64,000 nucleotides of DNA from Acidimicrobiia bacterium UBA4744. Lineage in GTDB: Bacteria; Actinomycetota; Acidimicrobiia; Spongiisociales; UBA4744. The position numbers and the translations under genes are program-made. The stretch lies in NCBI GenBank assembly GCA_002403855.1, contig DHIO01000006.1:113718-177717 (forward strand), given 5' to 3'. Positions 27,001-34,724 of this stretch are shown here, one piece after another (within the stretch, counting starts at the first letter, position 1; each line of letters starts with the position of its first letter). The notes beneath the pieces are model-generated. The model made no database searches and was not told the origin of the DNA. It worked only from the letters and a program-made list of their open reading frames with translations.

Positions 27001-27432
27001 GGGAGCCTCGGAGGCGAACAGAGGCTCCTGGTGAACGACCCGCTCGATGGCGGCATTGCAGAGGGCTATCGCCTTGCCGGTTGCCGCCGCCGGATCGGAG
27101 TGGATCCACGCGCAGTGCTCCCGCACGTTGACCATCTGGAAGAGGTACGGGTTGAGTCCGGTGCGACCTACCGCCCCGCGGAAGGTGAGCTCATGCATCA
27201 TGGGTGAGCAGGCGGCCACCACCACCCGATCGAGCCCCTGCTCACGAATGTCCTGCTCGATGAGATCTTGTCCGGGTTCCGAACACATGAACTGGTAGTT
27301 GCGGGACACAGACACGCCCGGCAGGCCGGATACGTAGTCGGAGACCTCGTCCACGTTCACCGTGCCGGCGATGTTCGTACCGCAGTGGCACACGTAGAAG
27401 CCGACCTTTGGTTTTCCTTCGTCACTCATCAC
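24028..27432 (-). CDS. hdrA: HdrA fused internally to a GltD-like NAD(P)H/FAD domain
   Basis: This 1134-residue flavoprotein is the predicted bifurcation core. Residues 1-290 are HdrA N-terminal: VCHCGTN, an FAD motif GAGIAGIQAALDLA near 153, the DCSSCILTPKM block near 196, and a ferredoxin motif CTSCQDCIAVCP at 248-259. Residues about 296-790 are a GltD/NfnB-like insert with its own Fe-S cysteines, an FAD motif GSGPAG at 395-400, a nucleotide motif GGGNCGIDVAR at 526-536 and FAGGDAVSGPA near 671. The HdrA C-terminal part follows, with two more [4Fe-4S] motifs near 1068 and 1099. Such a fusion should let NAD(P)H exchange electrons with the Hdr-Mvh complex; direction and cofactor preference are inferred, not shown. 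It is the first gene of the hydrogenase operon. Confidence 0.92.
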   Translation of the reverse strand: MMSDEGKPKVGFYVCHCGTNIAGTVNVDEVSDYVSGLPGVSVSRNYQFMCSEPGQDLIEQDIREQGLDRVVVAACSPMMHELTFRGAVGRTGLNPYLFQMVNVREHCAWIHSDPAAATGKAIALCNAAIERVVHQEPLFASEAPIYPDTMVIGAGIAGIQAALDLAQGGNQVYLVERDSTIGGNMARFDKTFPTLDCSSCILTPKMVSVAQTENVQILSMSDIEEVSGYAGNFRVRVRKRARYVTDACTSCQDCIAVCPVTVPSIFDMGMASRTAIHKTFPQAIPNSYLIEKDERPPCWSACPIGQEAAGYVALIGDGRFAEAAQLIRKSNPLPVVCGRVCYHPCEEQCNRGFVEEPIAIQHLKRFALDWEAQHNGEVKVPEPPVRHSEKVAIVGSGPAGLACAHNLAQRGYQSTVYEREEVLGGMLALGIPAYRLPREQLQQDIDFIRRMGVEFQTGVAFGRDVTLEQLRETGYGAIFVATGAHRGIAMHVPGEDLDGVVDAVQFLHNKALGESQPVGRKVAVIGGGNCGIDVARTILREGAEEVTVVYRRTRVEMPCEEHEAIDAETEGIRFLFLRAPVEVLGKDGKVTGLRVIEMELGEPDDTGRRRPIPIEGSEHDLGFDMVVASIGQRADLDYLEDDPGAGEMQLSPWGTLDVDAETFATNLPGVFAGGDAVSGPATVVAAMGAGKRAAEAIDKYLRGQPLEGFETHQVPAEIPRVEGRPHRYSKPYEEIERVPRTQMPKLEAETRIGGWDEVELGFTEEQAVAEAQRCLHCGVCVDCYQCVDACKPGAVDHSMKDEVDHLDVGQIMVSTGYKQFDPSVIPQYGYGRLENVITGLEFERMLSSTGPTDGKVLIDGEAPRSVAILHCVGSRDENYNRYCSRVCCMYALKFAHLVRERTEAEVYQFYIDMRAFGKGYEEFYTRIMDEGTTMVRGKVAEVIEAPEGSPGKLLVKAEDTLLGVRREVPVDLVILCPAMVPSDGSEELRQLLHLSQSADGFLLERHPKLDPIGTASDGIYIAGCAQGPKDIPDTVAQASAAASKMLGWMARGEMTIDPIKAEVQEELCGGCRVCNALCPYNAISWVEDKKVARVEEALCKGCGICVAACPASAIVGAGFTDQQIYAEIGGLLAV

Positions 27433-27592
27433 AGGCTCCAGTCAGTGTGTCGCTCGTTGTCGAAGGGGTCGATCATTGCGGGGAAGGGCGGGGGAGTGCC
27501 GATAGGGGAAGACAGCCGCTTCCGGCTGGTTGATGACGCTCCGGCGTGGTGCCGGCGCCGCGAAGATCCAAGCATCTCGCGTAGTGACTCCC

Positions 27593-27610
27593 TTGTGAAT
27601 CCATTCACAA
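27593..27610. promoter_or_regulatory. Perfect palindrome, CRP/FNR-type operator upstream of hdrA
   Basis: TTGTGAATCCATTCACAA is an 8+8 bp perfect inverted repeat that contains TGTGA-N6-TCACA, the core of CRP-family sites. It lies about 160 bp upstream of the hdrA start. The rest of 27433-27674 contains no gene. A related site is at 32832-32854, upstream of the ETF operon. Confidence 0.6.
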
Positions 27611-27674
27611 TGATGGTGGTCGTCTCCCCGGCTTGCCAGGGCCAAAAGGCTCTCCCTGGGGACTTCAAGACCCA

Positions 27675-29669
27675 TCACAAGGCCTCGGCCACCAGTTCGA
27701 TGAGGTCTTTGACGGCCAGACGATCCGCGTAGCCGCCGCTCTTGGCGGCGTCCTCGAACATCACCAGGTCCTTGGGGCAGGAGACGATCAGCATTTCCAC
27801 CCCCTCCAAACCGGCGGCTTCTTCGACTCTCATGGCGGCCGGGCGTTGTTGGGTGTCTCCCTCTTCCATCCAGATGCGACCTCCTCCCGCTCCACAGCAC
27901 ATCGCCCGATCACCATGGCGGGGCATCTCGACGAGTGTGCATCCGGCTGCTTCGATGACCCTGCGCGGCGCGTCGTACACGCCGTTGTAGCGACCGAGGT
28001 AGCACGGGTCGTGGTACGTGACCCGGTATCCCAGCTCCCGGCCTAGTCGCAGACGGCCGTCGGCGATCAACTGATCCAGCAGCTCCGAGTAGTGCAGTAC
28101 CGGTCGCCCGCCGTTGATCTCCGCCGGGTATTCGTTCTTGAGGGCGTTGTAGGTATGGGGATCGGTGGTGACGATGCTCCGGAATTCGCAGGCGTTCAGA
28201 GCCGCAGCGTTGTCCTCGGCGAGCATCTCGAACAAGCCCTCTTCCCCGACCCGCCGCACATCGTTGCCGGCATTGCGTTCCGCCTCGTAGAGCAGTCCAA
28301 AATCGAGATCGGCACGGCGAAAGACCTCTGCGGTCGTCTTGGTGGCACTGGCCAACGTGGCGCTGTATGCGGCATAGTCGCCCGTGAACCAGAGGTAGTC
28401 CACGGGTTCCCGCCGGGCATCCTTGATCTTCTCCGGCAGGCCTTTGGTCCATTTGGCACGCGCCCGCTCCGACTGGCCGAACGAATTGCCGTAACGACCC
28501 AGATTGGCCATCGCTTCCTGGAGCATCCCGTCCATCCGCCCTTCCATCACGAGGTGGCGCCGCATGTCGACGATCGGCGTAACGTGCTCGATGAAGAGCG
28601 GACACTCCTGATCGCAGGCGGAGCAGGTGACGCAGGCCCAGAGGATTTCTTCGGTGATGACGTCGCCGACGAGCTCGCTCTCGAGCACGGCCCCGTTCTG
28701 CTGTCCATCACGGAGCGCTACTCCCCGCTGAATCAGGTTGTCGCGGAGGGACATGATGAGCAGCTTGGGAGAAAGGGGCGACCCGCTGGCGTAGGCGGGA
28801 CACACGTCCTGACACCGACCGCATTCGGTACAGGTGTAGAAGTCGAGCAACTGGCGCCGGCGGAACTGTTCTACTGCGTTCACGCCCACGTCGCCATTGA
28901 ATTCCGGTGCCGGCGGCAAGCGGCCGGGCGGGTCCAGGTTTCGCAAGAAGACGGCGGGGATCGAGGTGACCACATGAAAGTGTTTGCCCCCCGGAAGCTC
29001 GGTGAGGAAGGCGAGCACCACGATCAGGTGGATCCAGTAGGCGGCCTCTTCGACCACTTCCAACGTCGGGTCGCTGAGGCCCGACAGCACGGCACCCACG
29101 GCCGAGGCCACCGGTCGCCAGTCGGCCAGAGGATCCTCGCCGAGTTCGATGCGGATCCCATTGATCACCAGCAGGCTCACCACGATGGTCAAGATGAACG
29201 ACAGGACCATCACCGCCTGGGCCCGGTGGCTTCCCTCGTAGCGGGGCGGATTGACGACCAGGCGAAGGTAGAGGGCGTACACGACGGCGATCCCTACGAG
29301 AGCAGCAAACAGATCTTGGAGGAGAGCCAACGGACCGAATTCGCCGATCACCGGGATCACGAACCCGGGGTCGGCGAAGGCCACGAGTCCTTCGATGATC
29401 GCCTGCAAGATCGTCAGGATCAGGATGACGAAGCCCCAGAAGACGAAGAAGTGGGCGATACCCGGCGCCAGGAAGCGGAACAGGCGCAGTTGGCCTCCCA
29501 CATACACGACCAGCCCCTTGATTCGCTCGATCCACCGGCCGTAAGGCGGTCCCGGTCGACCGCGTTGTAGGTTCACCCACAAGAGTTGATAGACCCGCAG
29601 GCCGAAGACGGCGAAGGAAACCACCAGGAGAAGGACGACGACGATGGACTTGACCGCTTCGTACTCCAT
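27675..29669 (-). CDS. ETF:menaquinone oxidoreductase-like membrane protein (cytochrome b / HdrD fusion)
   Basis: The 664-residue product has about six membrane helices in a NarI/HdrE-like cytochrome b region (residues 5-245). Two ferredoxin motifs follow (CTECGRCQDVCPA and CVTCSACDQECPL), then an HdrD-like region. Its final cysteine-rich motif (HDPCYLGRYNG, AMCCGAGGG, SCPKDL) is present. The first copy has lost its cysteines: AGNDVRRVG stands where CCGDPARRLG is expected. Proteins of this layout next to etfAB (FadF/EMO type) pass electrons from reduced ETF to menaquinone. It is the last gene of the FeS-etfB-etfA operon, 16 bp after etfA. Confidence 0.85.
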   Translation of the reverse strand: MEYEAVKSIVVVLLLVVSFAVFGLRVYQLLWVNLQRGRPGPPYGRWIERIKGLVVYVGGQLRLFRFLAPGIAHFFVFWGFVILILTILQAIIEGLVAFADPGFVIPVIGEFGPLALLQDLFAALVGIAVVYALYLRLVVNPPRYEGSHRAQAVMVLSFILTIVVSLLVINGIRIELGEDPLADWRPVASAVGAVLSGLSDPTLEVVEEAAYWIHLIVVLAFLTELPGGKHFHVVTSIPAVFLRNLDPPGRLPPAPEFNGDVGVNAVEQFRRRQLLDFYTCTECGRCQDVCPAYASGSPLSPKLLIMSLRDNLIQRGVALRDGQQNGAVLESELVGDVITEEILWACVTCSACDQECPLFIEHVTPIVDMRRHLVMEGRMDGMLQEAMANLGRYGNSFGQSERARAKWTKGLPEKIKDARREPVDYLWFTGDYAAYSATLASATKTTAEVFRRADLDFGLLYEAERNAGNDVRRVGEEGLFEMLAEDNAAALNACEFRSIVTTDPHTYNALKNEYPAEINGGRPVLHYSELLDQLIADGRLRLGRELGYRVTYHDPCYLGRYNGVYDAPRRVIEAAGCTLVEMPRHGDRAMCCGAGGGRIWMEEGDTQQRPAAMRVEEAAGLEGVEMLIVSCPKDLVMFEDAAKSGGYADRLAVKDLIELVAEAL

Positions 29670-29685
29670 CTCGGCTGCCTGTTCC

Positions 29686-30660
29686 CTACCCTCCTTTGGC
29701 TGCTCGCACCCGTTCGATCAGCACCGGCAGAAGGTCGAGCAAGTCGACTTCCGATCCGTACTGGGCGACGTCGAAGATCGGCGCTTCCGGGTCGGTATTG
29801 ACGGCGATCGTCAAATCACTGTCGCTCATCCCCTCGACGTGCTCAGGGGCTCCGCTGATACCCAGGGCCAGATAGACGTCGGGTTTGACCCGCTTCCCGG
29901 ACTTGCCGACCATGCGCGTGGTGGGGAGCCAGCCTTGATCTACGACCGGGCGGGACGCACAGACTGCGCCACCAAGCGTCTCGGCTAGTTCCTCGGCTAG
30001 CTCCACGTTGTCTTCGTTGGCTATGCCACGTCCGATCGCCACCAGGATGGGAGTGGTGGAGATGTCGATGTCCTCCGCCTTGGGCTCTTGATACCCCGCA
30101 AAGGCGACCCGTCCGCTTCCCAGCGGCGAAACGGAGGTTCTGGTCACCTCCGGCGCGGTTTCCCCCCTTCCTTGTTCCGGCTTGTAGCCGCCCGGCACCA
30201 TGGTGATCAGGGCGTTTGGTTCGGGAATGTCGCCTTCGACGAGGATCTTCCCACCGCAGATCTGGCTGATGAATCGCAGCCTGCCGTTCGCCGCGTCGAC
30301 ACTCCGACACCGGCTCACCAGCGGCATGCTCAGGCGGGCGGACAGAACCCCGGCTACCTCGGCTCCCATCGATGTGTCGCCGAAGAGCACGCAGCGGGGC
30401 GGATCGCCTCCGATCAAATCCGCCAGGATGACGTTGTAGTGCTCCGGGTTGAAGTCGGCAAGGGCGGGGTCGTCGATGTACACAACTCGATCTGCCGCCA
30501 GATCACCGGCCAGGGTCTCGCCGTCATGACCGAGCAACACGGCCGCGACGCCACCACCGGTTCCGGTAGCCAGCCGGCGGGCGGCGGCCACTGCCACGTA
30601 GGTGATGTCCGCGACTTGCCCCCGCAGGTGCTCGACGATGACGTGTATGTCTTGGCTCAT
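29686..30660 (-). CDS. etfA: Electron transfer flavoprotein alpha subunit
   Basis: The 324-residue product has the EtfA C-terminal FAD domain: PTTRMVGKSGKRVKPDVYLA, GISGAPEHVEGM and AVNTDPEAPIFDVAQYG. With EtfB it carries electrons from acyl-CoA dehydrogenases or similar flavoenzymes. It lies 9 bp after etfB and just before the membrane quinone reductase, which is the likely electron acceptor. No dehydrogenase gene is in the operon, so the donor is unknown. Confidence 0.94.
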   Translation of the reverse strand: MSQDIHVIVEHLRGQVADITYVAVAAARRLATGTGGGVAAVLLGHDGETLAGDLAADRVVYIDDPALADFNPEHYNVILADLIGGDPPRCVLFGDTSMGAEVAGVLSARLSMPLVSRCRSVDAANGRLRFISQICGGKILVEGDIPEPNALITMVPGGYKPEQGRGETAPEVTRTSVSPLGSGRVAFAGYQEPKAEDIDISTTPILVAIGRGIANEDNVELAEELAETLGGAVCASRPVVDQGWLPTTRMVGKSGKRVKPDVYLALGISGAPEHVEGMSDSDLTIAVNTDPEAPIFDVAQYGSEVDLLDLLPVLIERVRAAKGG

Positions 30661-30669
30661 CGTTCCCCC

Positions 30670-31437
30670 TCACGCCTTCCCCAGCTCTCGGAGGAGATCG
30701 ACGATCCTCCCCGCGACCTCATCCTCATCGCCGGTGATCATGGTCGCCCGTTCGGCGGTCTCCGGCTTGAACATCGAATCGACCATCGGTCCTCCGGTGG
30801 TATCAAGATCCGGTGCCGCCTGCTCGTCGACGGCGGCCGTCTTCATCGCCTGACGGATTCGGCTGATGGCGACGTAGCGGGGTGGCGATTCCGCTGCTTG
30901 AACCCCGAGCACTGCCGGCATCTCGACGTCCATCTCGGCGATCAGACCGCCCGGGTATTCCTTGCGGACCCGGCATCGACCGTTGATAGGAGCGATCCCC
31001 GACACGTAACCCACGTAGGGCATACCGACGTATTCGGCGAGCAGCGGACCCAGTGACCCATCCAGATCGTTGTGGGCCTGTACACCTACCAGCACCAGAT
31101 CTGGCTCGAGGATTCGAACGGTGGTGGCGTAGAACCGCGCCATGGCATGATTGTTGACATTGACCCCGTAGTCGACTCCGGTCAGCTTGATGAGCCGGTC
31201 GACCCCTTTGGCCGATGAGGCAAACAGGACATCATCGACTCCCTCGCCGTCCAGGCTGATAACCGATACCGTCCCGGAGAGGCTCTCCTTGAGTAGGAGA
31301 GCCTGTTCGAGGGCGTGCTCATCGACCTCGTTGAGAATGAATCGGAGCCAGGTCGTGTCGAGGGCCGTCCCGCCGTCATCGATCTCCAGTTCTTCAACCA
31401 GGTCGGGAACGAGCTTGACCGGTACCACGATGTTCAT
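30670..31437 (-). CDS. etfB: Electron transfer flavoprotein beta subunit
   Basis: The 255-residue product shows EtfB features: MNIVVPVKLVPD at the start, LNEVDEHALEQAL and the DLVLVGVQAHNDLDGSLGP nucleotide-binding loop. EtfB pairs with EtfA to bind FAD and AMP; bifurcating ETFs use a second FAD, and I cannot decide between the types by eye. It lies 4 bp after the HdrD-like gene, so the operon order is FeS-etfB-etfA-EMO. Confidence 0.93.
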   Translation of the reverse strand: MNIVVPVKLVPDLVEELEIDDGGTALDTTWLRFILNEVDEHALEQALLLKESLSGTVSVISLDGEGVDDVLFASSAKGVDRLIKLTGVDYGVNVNNHAMARFYATTVRILEPDLVLVGVQAHNDLDGSLGPLLAEYVGMPYVGYVSGIAPINGRCRVRKEYPGGLIAEMDVEMPAVLGVQAAESPPRYVAISRIRQAMKTAAVDEQAAPDLDTTGGPMVDSMFKPETAERATMITGDEDEVAGRIVDLLRELGKA

Positions 31438-31441
31438 GACT

Positions 31442-32662
31442 TCACCCCTGCTCGATCAATGAATCCACCAACAACTCGGCAATGTCCTTGACCACGAGGT
31501 GCTTGGCCCCTGTCACCGTCTTGGTGGCATCCTCGAAACGAGGCATCTCGTAAGGACAGGTCACGGCCAGGATGTCGGCCCGGACGTCGATGGCTTCCTG
31601 CACTCGAATCTCGGACAACCGGAAGTGAGCCTTCTCCCACCGGAAACCGTCGAGCCACATCCCACCCCCCCCTCCACCGCAGCAGATGCTGGTTTCCCGG
31701 GTGTGCAACATTTCTACCAATTCGACTCCGGGAACAGCGGTCAGCAACCGCCGGGGATCCTCGTAGATGCCGTTGGCCCGTCCCAGATAGCAGGGATCGT
31801 GGAAAGCCACCCGGGCCGGGATCTCTCGAGTGAGCAAGGGTTGGAGCCGATCGAGCCGCCCTGCCAGGAATTGGCTGTAGTGGGCCACCGGGTAGGAGAT
31901 ACCCAACGCCGGGTACTCGTTCTTGAGAGCGTTGAACGCGTGAGGATCGGTGGTCAGGATTTCTTCGAATTCGTACTTGCCGAATGCCCTGGCGTTCTTC
32001 TCGGCCAGCATCTCGAACAGCCCCGTCTCACCCGCCAGGCGTTGAGAATCCCCGTCGCTGTTCTCTTCAGGGCCGAGTATGCCGTAGTCGACGTCGAGGC
32101 GGTTGAGAACCCTGGCCAGCGCTTGTGAAGCTTGGCGGCCGCGCGGATGGTACGAGGCGTAGTCGCCCACGAACCAAAGGACTTCCACCGGGCGCTTGAT
32201 CTTGCTGAGGATGGGGACCGCGGGTTCGATGTCCATCGCCCAATCGGCGCGCCGCCGCGGTGGCTCACCGAGGGCGTTTCCATAGCGCTGCGAGTTCTCG
32301 AGGGCTTCCTGGAGTTCGGCGGGGATGCTGCCGGTCAACAGCATTTCCTCCTTGGCCCGGGTCATCAGGCCGTTGGTGAGGGGGATCTGCGCCGGACAAA
32401 TCTGTGCACAGGCGTAGCAGGAAACACAGAGCCAGAGCGAGTCGACTCCCATCACCTTTTCGAACATCCCCGCTCGCATGGCGGAGATCATCTTGTGGGG
32501 AGGGAAATCCATCAAGTAGCCAAACGGACAGATGCCGCTACACGCGGCACACTGCAGGCAAGCGCGAATTCGCCGGCCCTCTTCCACTTCTTCCAGGCTG
32601 AGACTGAATGAATCCGTGAAGCCGGCCGCGTCGGCGGCCTCCATCGCCGGTGCTGCCATCAT
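31442..32662 (-). CDS. HdrD-like iron-sulfur protein of the ETF operon
   Basis: The 406-residue soluble protein has two [4Fe-4S] motifs (CLQCAACSGICPF, CVSCYACAQICPA) and two HdrD-type repeats. The second repeat keeps its cysteines (HDPCYLGRANG, SICCGGGGGG, VTCPYE). The first reads NSDGDSQRLAGETG where CCGDPARRLGEEG is expected. It resembles the soluble half of the membrane protein at the operon's end and shares the same loss, so the two are probably paralogues. I chose ATG 32662 because AAAGG lies 5 bases upstream; TTG 32686 is the longer alternative. The role is probably electron exchange with ETF; the partner is unknown. Confidence 0.83.
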   Translation of the reverse strand: MMAAPAMEAADAAGFTDSFSLSLEEVEEGRRIRACLQCAACSGICPFGYLMDFPPHKMISAMRAGMFEKVMGVDSLWLCVSCYACAQICPAQIPLTNGLMTRAKEEMLLTGSIPAELQEALENSQRYGNALGEPPRRRADWAMDIEPAVPILSKIKRPVEVLWFVGDYASYHPRGRQASQALARVLNRLDVDYGILGPEENSDGDSQRLAGETGLFEMLAEKNARAFGKYEFEEILTTDPHAFNALKNEYPALGISYPVAHYSQFLAGRLDRLQPLLTREIPARVAFHDPCYLGRANGIYEDPRRLLTAVPGVELVEMLHTRETSICCGGGGGGMWLDGFRWEKAHFRLSEIRVQEAIDVRADILAVTCPYEMPRFEDATKTVTGAKHLVVKDIAELLVDSLIEQG

Positions 32663-32995
32663 TCGCACCTTTCTGTCGATAGTCAATCCGTCCTATGTCG
32701 CGCCTCGCCACCCTCGAGTTCTGTGACGGTCAGGGATGGCCTCATGGACGTAAGTGTCTTGCGTGACGGGGCGGTATCCAACCTCTCCACAACGACTCCA
32801 GGACCTTCCTTCGGAGTATGCGGTCGTTCTTGTGAATTCTTTCACTAGAGTGAACGGGGTGGCTAGGGTCAAAAGACTCAACCTGCCGGAGGTCGAGGCC
32901 GGCAGCTACGCAAGACCTCACCACGGTGACGGCCCTGTGGGGCGCGCAGCACGGGCGTTGCGACCGGCCCACGCCGGCCTGAGGTCGGGATCGGT
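32663..32995. other. Divergent intergenic region between the ETF operon and the sensor operon
   Basis: These 333 bases separate the start of the HdrD-like gene (minus strand) from the histidine kinase gene (plus strand). The region holds the half-site array at 32832-32854. I see no clear gene, tRNA or terminator in it. Promoters for both operons should lie here, but I could not fix -35/-10 pairs with confidence. Confidence 0.6.
32832..32854. promoter_or_regulatory. Triple half-site operator in the divergent promoter region
   Basis: Three half-sites alternate in orientation at exact 9-base steps: GTGAA at 32832-32836, TTCAC at 32841-32845 and GTGAA at 32850-32854. The first two form TGTGA-N6-TCACT, one base off the CRP core. 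The last two form TTCACT-AG-AGTGAA. The first pair matches the site upstream of hdrA (GTGAA-N4-TTCAC). Confidence 0.6.
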
Positions 32996-34720
32996 GTGAA
33001 CCACGAGCCCCTCACCATCATGTGTGCTGCCGCAGTTTGTGCCGACCTGCTCCGGTTGCGCGACACCCTCGAGAAGCTCTACGGAGAGTCGGCTCGCGTG
33101 GAGGCTCACCACAGTGGGGAAGGCTTGTGCCACGCGTTAGAGGCCCATCTCGCCTGTGGAGATCTCGTTCCCGTGGTGGTCGTCGACTGCCGGCTGGCCG
33201 ACGGTACGGGAGCCGACGCCCTCGTTGATCTCGCCGATCGCGATGCCAGCGGTGCCACCCGCAAGGTCCTCATTCTCGCTGATGATGAGACCGCCGAGAC
33301 GGATCGAATCCTGGCGAAAGTGGCGCTCGATGGTGTCCTCACCCGGCCATGGACCATCCACGAGTTGCGGACTACCGTCGAGCGACTCGTCGATGAATAC
33401 CTCAGAGAGGTAGACCCCGAGGCGGATAGAAGATTCGCTGCGTTCACTATGGGTCCCACCGGTTCCACCGAGCGTGACGCGCAACGCACTGGGGGAGACC
33501 TCCTGCAACGTTTCGATGAGCAGGTTCGGCGCGACCGAGCCAAACAACGAAGCTTCCTCGAGGATCGCGATCTCAGAGACAACGAAGTCGAACAGGCAAT
33601 GATCGATGAGATGGAGCGGGTCCTCGGGTATCCCCCGCGGAAACGACTGCCGGCCGGAAGCCTGATCCTGACTGAAGGCGAATCGATCGATGGAATCACT
33701 GTGGTTTTGGACGGCGAGGTTCGCTTGTTCCGGGAGGTGGACGGCCGGGAGATCGTGTTTCACCATCTCACCGCCGGGCGAATTATCGGGTTGATGTCGC
33801 TAGCTCAATCACGCCCGGCAGTTTTCAATGTCGAGGCCGAAACAGAAGTCACCGTGATGCCGGTCACGCTGGAGCAACTCGATTCGGCGTTGCGAGCCAG
33901 TCCCAGCCTGTCCGCACACTTCGTGTCTGTCTTGGTGAGATCATTGGCGCGACGCAATCTGCGCAGCATCGAACAACAGCTGCAAATCCGAGAGTTCGCC
34001 ACGAGCCGGATCAAGGAATCGGAGCGGCTGGCGGTGGTGGGTCAACTAGCTGCCGGAGTGGCTCACGAGTTGAACAACCCTTTGCAGGGAATCGTCGCCT
34101 ATTCCCACTTGCTGTTGGAGAAGCACGCCGAAGACGGACGCCACCGATCATCTCTGGAGAAGATCGTCGCCCAGGCCGATCGATGTATCGCCATCGTGAG
34201 GGCTCTGCTCGATTTCTCGCGTCCGACCGCGCCGAAGAAGCAATCCTCTGACGTGAACTCGCTGCTGACCGACTGCATAGAGCTGGTCGAGGAACAAGCT
34301 CTCTTTCTCAACATCGCGATCGACCGGGACTTGGAACCGACCTTGCCGCTGGTCATGGTCGATCCATCGCAGATACAGCAGGTGTTCGTCAACTTGATCA
34401 TCAATGCGGCCGAAGCGATGGACGGCGACGGACGCCTGGAGATAACCACTCGCCATATGGATAGCGAGGTCGAGATCGAGTTCACGGACAGTGGACCGGG
34501 GATCAACCCCGAAGACTTGGACCGGGTGTTCGACCCATTCTTCTCGACCAAGGAGGCAGGCCATGGGACGGGTTTGGGCCTGGCGATCAGTTACGGGATA
34601 GTCCGCGAGCACGGAGGTCGCATCACTGCGGCGAGCGAGGAAGTAGCGGGAGCAACATTTGTCGTTCGGCTCCCGATTACGGTCGATCGGCCCTGGAGCA
34701 ACAACATGGAGCAGGAGTAG
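32996..34720 (+). CDS. Sensor histidine kinase with pseudo-receiver and cNMP-binding domains
   Basis: The 574-residue soluble protein has three parts. A receiver-like domain spans 5-130, with Asp64 in VVVVDCRLADG. A cyclic-nucleotide-binding-like fold spans about 215-315 (GSLILTEGESIDG, VLDGEVRLFREVDG). A kinase core follows, with His357 in GVAHELNNPLQGI and an ATPase domain with DSGPGI and GTGLGLAISYGIV. In the receiver the usual switch lysine is Arg118 (LTRPW), so it may signal atypically. The start is GTG 32996. It heads an operon with a second kinase, a response regulator and hdrCB, which suggests it senses redox or nucleotide state for the Hdr system. Confidence 0.86.
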   Translation: MNHEPLTIMCAAAVCADLLRLRDTLEKLYGESARVEAHHSGEGLCHALEAHLACGDLVPVVVVDCRLADGTGADALVDLADRDASGATRKVLILADDETAETDRILAKVALDGVLTRPWTIHELRTTVERLVDEYLREVDPEADRRFAAFTMGPTGSTERDAQRTGGDLLQRFDEQVRRDRAKQRSFLEDRDLRDNEVEQAMIDEMERVLGYPPRKRLPAGSLILTEGESIDGITVVLDGEVRLFREVDGREIVFHHLTAGRIIGLMSLAQSRPAVFNVEAETEVTVMPVTLEQLDSALRASPSLSAHFVSVLVRSLARRNLRSIEQQLQIREFATSRIKESERLAVVGQLAAGVAHELNNPLQGIVAYSHLLLEKHAEDGRHRSSLEKIVAQADRCIAIVRALLDFSRPTAPKKQSSDVNSLLTDCIELVEEQALFLNIAIDRDLEPTLPLVMVDPSQIQQVFVNLIINAAEAMDGDGRLEITTRHMDSEVEIEFTDSGPGINPEDLDRVFDPFFSTKEAGHGTGLGLAISYGIVREHGGRITAASEEVAGATFVVRLPITVDRPWSNNMEQE

Positions 34721-34724
34721 CTTG

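Noticed and set aside
25909..27207. 432-codon plus-strand frame opposite hdrA
   Set aside because: hdrA is coding by many cysteine and nucleotide motifs on the minus strand. The plus-strand product has none.
28092..29570. 492-codon plus-strand frame inside the ETF quinone reductase gene
   Set aside because: It is the complement of a clear multi-helix Fe-S protein, with no family motif and no ribosome site.
32996..34720. The cNMP-domain kinase as the regulator of the GTGAA sites
   Set aside because: It has a CRP-like sensor fold but no CRP helix-turn-helix, so it cannot itself be the DNA-binding protein.
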